64,000 nucleotides of DNA from Przewalskia tangutica (Eukaryota > Streptophyta > Magnoliopsida > Solanales > Solanaceae): NCBI GenBank assembly GCA_029844215.1, contig CM056725.1:30782485-30846484 (forward strand). The letters run 5' to 3'. Within the stretch, counting starts at the first letter, position 1, and each line of letters starts with the position of its first letter. The translations under genes and the position numbers were made by a program. Under the pieces are notes generated by a model that saw only the letters and a list, made by a program, of their open reading frames with translations, was not told the DNA's origin and ran no database searches. Positions 23,354 through 34,140 of this stretch are shown here, in pieces.

Positions 23354-26300
23354 TGTCACGAATCAACTGGGCGTGGATCGTGCCTTACCCCGCACCCTAG
23401 TGATACAACATCGAGTAATCAGTGAACATAAAACACATACATGAAACAAATGAAGTACAAAGCAAGAATCTAAGGAAAACTTGCCTTTCGCATATATATA
23501 AATAACAACTCCTACAAATGAGCAGTTTAATCCTTTTTACAACCCCGCCACAACAAGATTACTGCACTTCTAAGAAATGATACGACAACAATGGCGGACA
23601 GGCCCGCCATACCACGAATGTAAATACCTACAACAACAGGGACTATACGAAGATAAGCCTCCGAGAAACGGAGCTTTCCCAAACGAACTGTGACCCTAAG
23701 AGCGAGGATCAACGATGGTGTACCTTTACTGCGGCATGAACGCAGCCCGGGCGAGGTCGATAACAGTACCAAGTATGTGAAATCAAAATAAATCAGAAAT
23801 GAAATCATAGTAGTCTATATAAAGGGAGACATGTATGATAACCAAACTACAATTCACAATAAATAGCGGTCATGTCAAGTCGTGGACTCACGCCTCAAAG
23901 TTATCACAATAAAACCGTGACGGCAAGTGCGAAGGCATAGCCGACTACTAAGACCCACAGCACCAAAAATACCACAAATCGTATCCCGAGGTCTTTCTAG
24001 ACCGCACCACATGATCGGCCGCCACTCGCCCGCAATATCAATGCGCGTCTATCCTCGAACTCTCGCAGCCCGCATAGGTCACCCAGACCGCGCATGAGGT
24101 ATTCTCGAATCATGGTCCTGCATCACCGAGGTATACCGCGCATCGGGCGGCTAACCTCGGTATCCGCCTAGGCTCCGCAGCCGCATAGTCTCAAAAGACC
24201 GCATAGTCTCAGCGGACCGCATAGGAATCCCCGCATCGGGCTAAACACCGGAATGATCAATCCCGGCTACCGCGACTCGCGTAGTCACAAGGATTTGATA
24301 GCCGTAGAGACCGCATCAAGGGTGGCAAGCCCTCTGTATAATAAGTCAAGGGGGTATGTGATACAATAACAGTACAACGGGCTTAACGTTTGACAACGTA
24401 AGCACAACAAGAGTGACCCCCTTACACAATAATCACAAGATACTAACACACGTAGCATCCTAACATGCTTACTTATCAAATCAACAAGAAAGTATTACAA
24501 GGCTATCACAAACCAATACAATCAAGTTATTCACACAAGGTACTTTCTACTAACAAGTTCGGATACCTATCCCCAAAGTACTTCATACATTAAATCTTTA
24601 AAAGATACGTTACTTCACAAAACCACACAATACGTAGTATATGAAAATAGAGTGATTATCTTTTTAAAGTAAATCAATTACTTCTCTTTGTAAAATCAAG
24701 TAGCAACATTCTTTTCCAATGTTCAAGTTTGCCTAATTTCCAATGTTCAAGTTTGCCTAGTTTCCAATGTTCAAGTTTGCCTAGTTTCCAATGTTCAAGT
24801 TTGCCTTTTTTAGAAAGGTTCCGTAGTTCATAGTCTTATTCATTTAAGAATATAATTCTCCTTTAAACTATCCGAGAAACATAAGTCTTATATGTGAGTA
24901 GGATATTCTTGTTTATAACAATCTTATTACAATGCATGATCTAGGAAATATCATTTTGTCTCATCTTAGCTTCTATGAAGATGGAAGTTACTACTGTTTT
25001 TAATAATAATTAATTATTAAAAACATTTCCTTTTATTAACGCTTGCGATGGTTTGTCGATACACATTCGATTTCCAAAATCAAGAAACATTCTTAAGACG
25101 TTATACCTAACTTTCCATAAAGCTAGTATAACTCTTAAGTTTTCAAAACAAATCAAGTATTACTTCTTCTTTCAAATGATTCAAAATCTTTTGAAATACT
25201 TCAAGTTCTTTATTAACACATAACACGCCGATTATAGTTCAAATCGATTACCTTTTAAAATCCACAATTATTTTCTTACCAACATAAAGCCGTTATAACA
25301 AACTTCCCATAAAGCCGTTATAACACTTTATGTTTTAAACCAATAAAATACATTAAGCACATGTACGCTCACCGTACTACATAGTTCACACATATCATGC
25401 TAGAAGAGATAGGAAGAGGTTCACATACCTCGCGACGATTATCGACTAATAGCAAAACGCTCCAAGTACTTCCAACTGTCGGCTACTCCTTTAAGACAAG
25501 TAGATCGCGCCACACGTAGTACTTCAACCTATAAGGCCACAAGGCGCTTATTAACATTTAGATCCCTTCGTAGAACATTCTACGTAAAATTCGAAGACCT
25601 CCCCAACAGCGTAAATCTCTTCCTCTATCGGGGCCGACTACCAAGCCAACCAGGGGGGGGTTATACGTTTAATCCGGACGTGCACAATTCTACCTCACAG
25701 AAAAGCTACACAAGTCTACTGTAATACAGTCCTATGTAAATACAGTTCAGTACTCTTCTTTCGAAAAGGTTTCTTATTATTCAGGCTTAAGTCAAAAGAC
25801 ATTGCCGATAACAACGTTCAGTACTATATATAGTATACTTCAACTATATAATCTAACAACATGTAATTTCCAATTACAATAGGGGGACAAGATATTTACC
25901 TCGATAAGCCCATAATTATCCGAGTTTAAATGTCGATCCTGAGCAAGGTTTAGCTCCTACTCCGTGCGCTCCGACCCGCTCCAAACAACCCTTAGGAGTT
26001 CTAACCAACTTCTACTTAATACTCCAACTAACTATGGAGATTTTCCTTAGGGTTTCGGTTTTGTGACTGAAGGGAAGTATAATAGTATTTCTGGGCTTTT
26101 TGTAAAGGTATAACCTTAGAATACTACAAGGTATATGGCTAAGGTAATTTGGGCATTATAACAATACTTTTGAGAGTATTTCTAACAAGAGGGGGGGTAT
26201 TATACGAAGACAACTAGGCTAGGGGGGGTACACTCTCGGCTAGCACCCCTAGAGGGGGGGGGGGGTGCTCTCGGCCACAAGGGGGAGGCCCTCGGCCGAA

Positions 26301-26797
26301 CTCAACACAAGGGGAGGGAGAAGGAGAGCTTTCAAGACTTAGGCAATTTTGTGGATGAATTAGTCTTCAAAGGGGTGGGTATTTATAGGTCAAGTGAAGG
26401 CCAACCAATGGCCAAGATCTTGCCAAGTGCAAGGCAAGTGTAGGGCCAAGATCTTGCCAAGTGCACCTTATCCATCTACCACCAAAATATCCTACCAACC
26501 CCTTGACCAAACAATGGCCATTCGGCCAACCCCCTTTACCGCCCAAGGTGTTCCAATGAGAGGGTGACAAGTGTCGCCCTCTTGTTGGTCCAAAACGTTT
26601 CGTCTCTCGGAAAAATCCGTAAAAATTAAAAATGACATAGCCGGAAATTCCCCTACGAAAGCTGTGAAAACGTTTCGTCGAAAAACGACTCTAATCGGGT
26701 GTTGTGAACAAAAAGAATTCGGCCAAGCCTAAATCACAAGTTCAAATTTTTCTACGTACGTCCTTACGTACATACTCTGGAAATACGGGGTATAACA
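23354..26797 (-). repeat. E1 5' LTR
   Basis: It runs from TGTCACG to GGGGTATAACA (3444 bases), with a TATA box at 26380-26387 and a four-copy 24-base array at about 24713-24806. It matches the split 3' LTR closely. Many differences near the U3 head lie at CTG, CCG and CGG sites, for example AGCTGTG here near 26660 against AGTCGTG near 20674. Confidence 0.9.
26380..26387 (-). promoter_or_regulatory. TATA box of the E1 5' LTR
   Basis: The coding strand reads CTATAAATACCC, about 410 bases inside the LTR start. Confidence 0.65.
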
Positions 26798-26802
26798 ATT
26801 AT
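26798..26802. repeat. Right target duplication of E1 (ATTAT)
   Basis: It is identical to 7400-7404. Confidence 0.9.
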
Positions 26803-27138
26803 TCGGAAAGAAATTGATACTTGGTTTTAAAAGAATAAGTTCTCTTGGTTTCCCAAATGAATGTGATTGTTTTGAATTGCTTAAAACATAAGTGTTATAA
26901 TAGCTTTATGAAAGGTAGTTATAACGACTATAAGAGGATAAAAAAACAGTTTACTTACTTGATTTTAAAGGCCTTGTAATGATTTTCTGAAGGTGTAGTA
27001 ATTTGGTTTGAAAAGTAAACATGTCTTGATACTACGGGTATTAGTGTCTTGTGGTTTTTATGTAAAAATGGGTCATTTTTAAGAGAGTTGAAGTACGTAG
27101 TACTTGGGTTAGAATTCACGGATTTTGCATGTCATGAT
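26803..27138 (+). repeat. LTR L4, second part
   Basis: It continues L4 after the E1 insertion. It carries the GTTATAACGAC and ACTACGGGTATTAG motifs also present at 28800-29160 in S1. It is cut at 27139 by L5. Confidence 0.85.
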
Positions 27139-27382
27139 TGTTACACCCCGTAAATTAAAGAGAATAAGATAAGAACGTACGGAAGGAAATAAGGTTTGAA
27201 CTTGGAAAGATAAGTTGGCAAAAATGTTGGAGACAGATTTTCCATCAACTTTGAAGCGGTATATATCCTCGTTCATTAGGAGTTTATAGGTGTTCCAAAA
27301 GCCTAGTATGAAGTTCGTTGAGTCTAGATTCCAACGCAATAAACCGCTCGTCGATTGGACATCAGAGTAGGAAGTTATGGAC
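27139..27382 (+). repeat. LTR L5, first part, plus strand
   Basis: It starts TGTTACACCCCGTAAATT. In reverse it matches the E3 LTR piece at 48660-48905. It is interrupted by S1 at TGGAC and resumes at 30361. Confidence 0.8.
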
Positions 27383-27702
27383 TGTTATACCCCGTAGTTC
27401 CAGGGTATGTATGTGAGGACGTACGTGCAAGAATACGACAGTAATTTTGGAAAGAAAGAAAGATGTGATTTTTCGACGGAAAAGTTTCCGGATTTTGTAA
27501 AGGAAAAAGGTTCGTTAATGGGAATTGGATTCCCAGATTTGGTATTTGGACTTCTTGGATTATATTAGAATTTTGGGATTTTATTTTCGGAAATGGTCAC
27601 GTGGGGCCCACGGGAGAAATTTACGGTTTTGTGGGTCCGCTTTGTTTTTGGGATTTTCGATATTTTGGATATTTTCGGAAGACGAAATATTTTGGACGAG
27701 TA

Positions 27703-27724
27703 GGGGGTGACACGTGTCACCCCC
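27703..27724. promoter_or_regulatory. Perfect 22-base U3 palindrome with G-box
   Basis: TGACACGTGTCA is flanked by five G and five C, a perfect dyad. The CACGTG centre is a G-box and ACGTGTC matches an abscisic-acid response core. It lies about 185 bases upstream of the TATA box. A regulatory role is inferred. Confidence 0.7.
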
Positions 27725-27906
27725 ATGTGGCACCTTGGCCGAATTGGAGGGACAAGTGGCTAGACACTTGTCCCTTGGCCGAAATGGCCTTCCAAGTGGC
27801 AAGCCACTTGTCTTGTTTTTTGTTGGCCATGTGGTGTGGTGGGACCCACACACACATGGCCCAATCTTGACCACCCACTTGCTTTGATCTTAACCCTTGA
27901 ATTCTC

Positions 27907-27914
27907 TATAAATA
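27907..27914 (+). promoter_or_regulatory. TATA box of S1
   Basis: TATAAATA sits within CTCTATAAATACCCC, about 525 bases into the LTR and downstream of the G-box palindrome. Confidence 0.7.
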
Positions 27915-29348
27915 CCCCCTTAGTGCAAGAGTAATTTCATCCCACACTTGAAGCTTTCCAAGGCAAAAAATTCCCTACCGTTAGCTTGTATTTTCGTCCC
28001 TCCCCACTTGTGTAGAAAATACTCTAAGTATTGTGGTGTAATCCCAAATATCTTAGCCTAGTATCCCTAGTTGTATTCCAAAGTTATTTCAATACTAGGA
28101 GCCCGAAAATACTACTTTATTCCAATAGTCGCAAAACGAAACCCTAGAAAAATCTTCATAGCTTGGTTGAAGTGTTTAGAGAAGTTGTTTAGAAACTTCT
28201 AAGGGTCGCTTGGAGCGGGTTGGAGCGTAAGGATTTGGAGCTAAACGTTGCTCAGGGTCGACTTATAATCTTGGAAAATTTTGGGCTTATCGAGGTAATG
28301 ATCTATGTCCCCCTATTGTAATTGGATATTACATATTGTAGTAGTTTAGAACTGAGTATTAGATATATTGGAAGGATGATTATAAAGGATTGAACTGTAT
28401 TTACATTGGACTGTATTTACAGTAGACTTGTGTAGTATTATTGTGAAGCAAATTTGAACACGTACGGTTAGACGTGTAATCCCCTTGGAGTTGTTGGCTT
28501 GGTAGCAGGCCTTGTTAGGGGGAGGTTATTTATGTGTTTGCGGGGGGGGGGGGGGAGGTGCTGCCGAATTTTCCGTAGAAAGGGAACTGTTTACTTAGAT
28601 TATACTACGAAGAGAATTAGAGGTTGATAGATTGTTGTGATTATTATAGGTGGATCTTCTACGCGCGGCATACTTGACTTGGCTTGTGGTTTAAGCTAAA
28701 AAGGTATGTGATTCTTCCTATACTCTTGAGCATGATTGTTGTGAACTATATAGTACTGTAGACGTACGTGTGTGAAATGAATTTTGTTGTTTAAAACATA
28801 AAGTGTTATAATGGCTTTATGGGAAGTTAGTTATAACGACTTTATGAAGATAAAAGAAAGATTTGATTTTGAAAGATAAACGACTGATTTTAAAGGATAA
28901 GAGACTTGACTTATAAACAACTTGATTTCAGAAAAAGAGAAGTAACTTGATTTAATTATAGGTTACTTGTTTTGAAAAGAGTAAGTATTTGAGTTTTAAA
29001 GAGTATACTTGATGTTGTTTTAAAAGAAAGGCACTTGGTTTAAAAAGTATACAATACTTGATTTTAAAAGTCTTGTAAAGGTTTTTACGAAAGTAAAGTA
29101 ATTTGGTTTGAAAAGAAAATGTGTTTTTGATACTACGAGTATTAGTATCGTGTGGCTTTTACGTAAAAAGAGGTCTTTTTGAAAGAATGAAAGTATGTAG
29201 TATTTTGGGGTTGAAACCCGGATTGTTGACATAAAATGAAAGTACGTTGAACTTTCCTATGCTTGTTGTGATAGCCTTTGATGTTCAAGTGTTTTGTTTT
29301 TGTGCTACCGTGTCTCTCTGGGAGGGCCGGCTATCTGATTGATTGCTT

Positions 29349-29530
29349 GGACATACTGACACGTTGGATGGTCCATGAGTATGCGTCCACTTTGAGTATT
29401 ATCTGGTTATTTCTTTTGGACATACTGACACGTTGGATGGTCCACGAGTATGCGTCCACTTTGAGTATTATCTTGTTATTTCCTTTGGACATACTGACAC
29501 GATGGATGGTCCACGGGTATGCGTCCAGTA
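29349..29530 (+). repeat. 69-base minisatellite, about 2.6 copies
   Basis: GGACATACTGACACG starts at 29349, 29418 and 29487. Because 69 is a multiple of three, it creates a repetitive open frame that has no sign of being a gene. It occupies the LTR position where other families carry different arrays. Confidence 0.9.
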
Positions 29531-30360
29531 GGATGGTTTCATGGCCATGCTTATACCGAGGTAAGATGCCGGGGCATGCGGTCATTGTGAGGATTATGTT
29601 ATTTGTCCATGGACCGCTAATCCATGAAGCTTGCCGCGGTGACGAGCGATCACGTGCTTGATTTGTACATGTGGTTCAGGCAGGATCTAGTGTTCAGGTT
29701 CACATATGGGTGTTGTTTTACATCATGTACTGCCGGCAGTGAGGAATGAGTTCTACGGGCATGATTGATATTATGGGCGTGAGACCCATAGTTATGTGTG
29801 AGTGATTATTTTGGGGGCATGCGTCCCCTTACTTGACATAACTGTTTACTTATCGCAAAATGGTTTTATAAAATGATGAAATGAGATTTCATTACAGTAT
29901 TTTTCAGTTTCACATACTTGGTACCTGTTGTACTGACCTCCTTCGGGGGGCTGCGTTCATGCCGCAGGTAGAGGTACACCAGTTGTTGATCCTCGCTCAT
30001 AGGATCGCAGTTCAGCGTTGGGAAGCTCCGTTTCCTCGGAGGCTTATCTTTTGGTATAGTCCCCTGTCATTGTAGATACTTGTACATTCAGAGGTATGGC
30101 GGGGCCCTGTCCCATCATAGTTGTTGTTACATTCTTAGAGGTTTGTAGTACTGTTGTGGGCAGGGTTTGTAAAAAGATTGTAACTGTTCGGTTTTATGTA
30201 TATACATGAAGGTAACCGTTTTTGGTTAGCCTGTTTTATTATGTTGTCTCTTGTTTCCTGTTTAAATTTTATTTCCGCTGATTTTCTCTGATGTTGTTAT
30301 CACTAGGGTGCCCGGGGTAAGGCACCAGTCGCGGGCTCGAGATCGGGTCGTGAAATGGAC

Positions 30361-31841
30361 GTTGCAAGATCATCTGGCAGAAGATGGGGAAAAGTATTCC
30401 AGTCAGGCGTCACAGCGCCGCGGCCGGGCCGCAGGCCGCGCCGTAAGACTGAACCCTCGAGTTGCAGTACCGCGCGCCGGTTTCATGGCCGCGGCGCCAA
30501 GGCGGGACTTTTAGTGAAAATTAGGGGAAAATCAGAAGATATTTCGTGAAAGGCCTGTGGGAGGGTGACAAGTGTCCCTCCCATCTTTTTGACCAGGGGA
30601 AGACCTTATATTATGACCAAGTCTTGAAGACTTGGTCATTTGAAAAGGTTCCTCCTAAGAAAATCCCTTCTTCTCTCCCAAAAAGTGATAAACCCTAGGT
30701 GTGATGAAATTTTTGGAAAGACGACAAGAAGGAATTATGTTGGAAAGCTTTTAGAGGGTTCGTGTGGGTGATTCTAACGTGAAGAAGAATTTCGGAAAGA
30801 GGGCTTATTGAGGTAAAATCTTCACCTTCTTAATGATTGAAGATTTTATATTATAGTACTTAAGAAATGGGCATACTAGTCACTCATGTTGTAATCAATT
30901 CGGTTGTTAGCAAAAATCGTTACATGTTATAAATAGAAGGGTATATAATTGGTTATGATTTATATAACATGTTGGAATAACGAGTTGGATTAAAAGGATT
31001 TGAAAAAAAAAAGATGATATGTGAGCATGTTGTAGCCAAGGGGTTACCTTAAACTAATTGGATTAATTAATATGAATTGTGGGGCAGCATTTTACACGTC
31101 CAGTTAGGCATGTAATCCCCTTTGATTAAGTTGTTTGGTTGAGCCTTAAATGTGGCGTTTGGTTATTGAATTCGGGCCTTGAAAAAGGTGGAAAAGTACA
31201 TAGAAACAAAGGAAGTTCTGTCCAATTTTTCGTAGAATAAGGGGCTTTACAATTAGAATAATCTATGTTGAAGCTAGAAGCTAATATACGTATTATGGTC
31301 ATTATAGGTTGACATACTACGAACGGCATATTGGACATGGCAAGTGGATTAAGCCGGAGAGGTATGTGAAAACTTTCTTATCTCTTGAGCATGAGTAGTT
31401 ATAAATGTATAGTACGGTAGACGTACGTGATTTAAATGAAGTAAATTCATTTGATATACTTGACTTGTTTTAAGAATGTCTAGTTGGTTGAGTTAGAGAA
31501 TTAACTCACCTGTTCCTAAGGAAAGGTTATGAGAATGGTTTATTCTAATAAGGCAGACAAGGATTTCTTGATGTGAAAAGTATGAAATACTTGATTTGGA
31601 AGTATTGATTCTGGAACTATTCTAAAGATAAGAAACTTGTTTTCTAAGTTAAGAAACTTGTTTTTCTAAAGTTAAGAGACTTGAAGTATTTTGAAAGTTG
31701 TGTAGCTCGGTTTGAAAGTATAAGTCTCTTGGTCATAAAAAGAATGGAGTTGTCTAAGGCACAAAGAGTTATAACGGTTTTATGGCAAGTTAGTTATGAC
31801 GACTTTATGAAAGAATAAGGACGTCTTAGTTCCAAAAGCAT
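30361..31841 (+). repeat. LTR L5, second part
   Basis: It continues L5 after S1. It includes a GC-rich CGCGG stretch near 30420-30500, a GGGAGGGTGACAAGTGTCCC dyad near 30562, and the conserved ACACGTCC/GTAATCCCC block near 31095. It is interrupted at 31842 by E3, in opposite orientation and of the same LTR family. Confidence 0.8.
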
Positions 31842-34140
31842 TGTCACGACCCGACCCCGGGTCACGACTGGTGACCTACCTGGGCACCCTGTTCAGGTAT
31901 ACATCAGAGAATAGCAGCGGAACATACACCACATAAACACATGTGTAACTATAAAACATCCCAGGCTAGCCGATAAGGCCGCCTTTCATATAGATAACAA
32001 AATCAAAAGTACAACTGTACAACATCAGTTCTTACAGCCCAACCACATATGTGAATACAGACCTCTAGGAATAACAACTGTGGCGGGACAGGGCCCCGCC
32101 ATACCCCTGAATGTACATAAATCTACAACACCAGGGAAAAGACTGTACCCAAAAGAGACAAGCCTCCGGATAAATGGAGCTTCTGTCGTCAGATAAGTGA
32201 TCCTAAGAATGTGGATCCACCACCTGCTTACCCTTTCCTGCGGCATGAACGCAGCCCCCGGGGAAGGGGGTCAGTACACAATATGTACCAAGTATGTAAA
32301 ACTGGAAAAGAATACTGTAATTACATCACAAGTCTAAATCAAAGCCGGAGACATATATGATAATCAAATTACGATTATCGTGCCTTACTAACAATGAGAG
32401 TAAAAATAGGTGTATACTTACAACGAAAAATAGGATTGAAATCCTACTCCTGGGACTATTTCACCCACATAGATCCAGTGGACCCGCGTGAGGTATTCCT
32501 CGCATGGGACTATTTCACCCGCATAAGCCCTTACGGACTCGCATGAGGTATTCCTCGCATAGGCTGGACCCGCCCGCATGGGACTATTTCACCCGCATAA
32601 GCCCTTGCGGACTCGCATGAGGTATTCCTCGCATAGGCTGGACCCGCCCGCATGGGACTATTTCACCTGCATAAGGCCTTGCGGACTCGCATGAGGTATT
32701 CCTCGCATCGTGGGTAGCAAATCCACAGAAATATGCAATGCCACAATCCCGGGGAATGACCCCGCAACGAATAATATATCACTAGCCCAAATCCGGCTAT
32801 CATACGTAACATAAGCACTACCGGCTTATCATACAATACGTAAGCAAGTTAAGAAATCTCCTAACTTCTTACTATTCTTGTTTATAACACTCTCATTTTA
32901 GTTTACCTAAGGCACTAACATGTCTTTTATAAAAATCCGGGAATTTAACCCAAGTACTACGTACTTCTACTCTTCAAAAACAAATGACTCTTTTTAGTAG
33001 AAAACTTCCAAGATACTATTAATCCTAGTATCAAGTCCAAACTACATTTCAAGGTAAGTCACAACACCCTTAGAAATAAAGTTAGGTTTCTAAATCAAGT
33101 GACTCATTTTCTTATAAAACCTTAGGCAATTGATACCTTAAAATCGAATTGCCTTCCATTAAATCAAACCATTTACCTTTCCATAAAGTCAATATAACCA
33201 ACTCCCCATAAAGTCGTTATATTCACTTTATACCTTAGTCAAGTACCATTTCCCATCCAAGGGACTTATACGTTTAAAACGAAACAAGTATCACATACTT
33301 TAAAACTCTTCAAGTCCCTTAACCTTAATAAACTTTAAGACATCCTTAGTATTTTCAAAGAAGTGAGTTAATCTCCTAACTCACCCGACTTGGCATTTCA
33401 TAAAGCTAGTAAAGAATGTCAAAGTCTTGTATGTCTACCGTACTATATACGTGAAACTAGTCATGCTCAAAGATAGGAATAGATCTACATACCTTGCCGG
33501 GTCAAACCACTTGCCAAGTACAAAGTCCCGCCCGAATTGTGTCAACCTATAATATTCACAATATGTCTATTAATGCCTCACTTCAACGTAGAATATTATA
33601 AGTTTTAAGTCGCTATTTTCTACGGAAAATCGGACAACACCTCCTTTGTTTCTACATACTTTGCCACCTCTTTCGAGGCCGAATTCAATAACCAAACAGC
33701 CCCAATTGGCTCACCACAATTTAAATAAGGTAGTCCAATACGAATGGTCCTTTCCGATTATATGGTATAACCACCATAAATCCATCCGTAATGTTTTCAT
33801 GCATGTTATAGTCACAACCAATTTTCCCAATTTTAAGCGTATACTTACATAACATGCGACAAGTATAACTATCGATTTCCTTTGTATTTCCCATTTCAAA
33901 TGGCTATCAAAACCTACTATACATATCAATCTAACACATGATTCACGTGGTCAATATCAACTATAACAAGGATTATTATCAATTCCAAGAGAAGAGGAAA
34001 TCTCTTACCTTTTGGGTTAGCCCACCAAAGTTCTTTTTCTTCAACTCCTAACCCCGTCAACCTCGTCTTCGTGCTTCCCACAAGCTTACCAACACTTTGC
34101 CTCCTTACCGCCGTTCCCACAAAACCCACTAAGCTAGGCT
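31842..34140 (-). repeat. E3 3' LTR, U5-side part
   Basis: It starts TGTCACGACCCGACCCC and carries the GGTGACC/GGGCACC hairpin, the 74-base array and the GTCAACCTATAAT block. E4 interrupts it at 34140. The distal U3 head is inferred to be 48464-48905. Confidence 0.85.
32452..32708 (-). repeat. 74-base minisatellite in the E3 3' LTR
   Basis: GGGACTATTTCAC starts at 32452, 32506, 32580 and 32654, so one shorter unit of 54 and units of 74 bases. Each contains GAGGTATTCCTCGCAT. The sister LTR has the same array at 63491-63750. Confidence 0.92.

Larger units (their letters stand above)
7405..26797 (-). mobile_element. E1: complete non-autonomous chromovirus, holding nested E2
   Basis: E1 is bounded by ATTAT duplications. 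On the minus strand it consists of a 5' LTR (23354-26797), primer binding site, interior (20806-23353), polypurine tract, and a 3' LTR split into 17731-20805 and 7405-7786 by the insertion of E2. Without E2 it is about 9.4 kb. Both LTRs share a four-copy 24-base minisatellite that E2's LTRs have in only two copies, which confirms they belong together. The interior keeps gag and integrase C-terminal remnants but no protease or reverse transcriptase. Confidence 0.9.
27383..30355 (+). mobile_element. S1: solo LTR with target duplication TGGAC
   Basis: A full LTR from TGTTATACCCCG to TCGGGTCGTGAAA (normally GTGACA) is flanked by TGGAC at 27378-27382 and 30356-30360. No primer binding site, interior or second LTR is present, so it is the product of recombination between the two LTRs of one element. 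It contains the G-box palindrome (27703), a TATA box (27907), a 69-base array (29349-29530) and the terminal GGTGCC hairpin near 30305-30330. Confidence 0.93.

Noticed and set aside
29278..29661. 127-codon plus-strand frame with repeated DILTRWMVHEYAS
   Set aside because: The repeat comes from the 69-base minisatellite, whose length is a multiple of three. The frame lies inside a solo LTR and has no homologous frame in sister LTRs.
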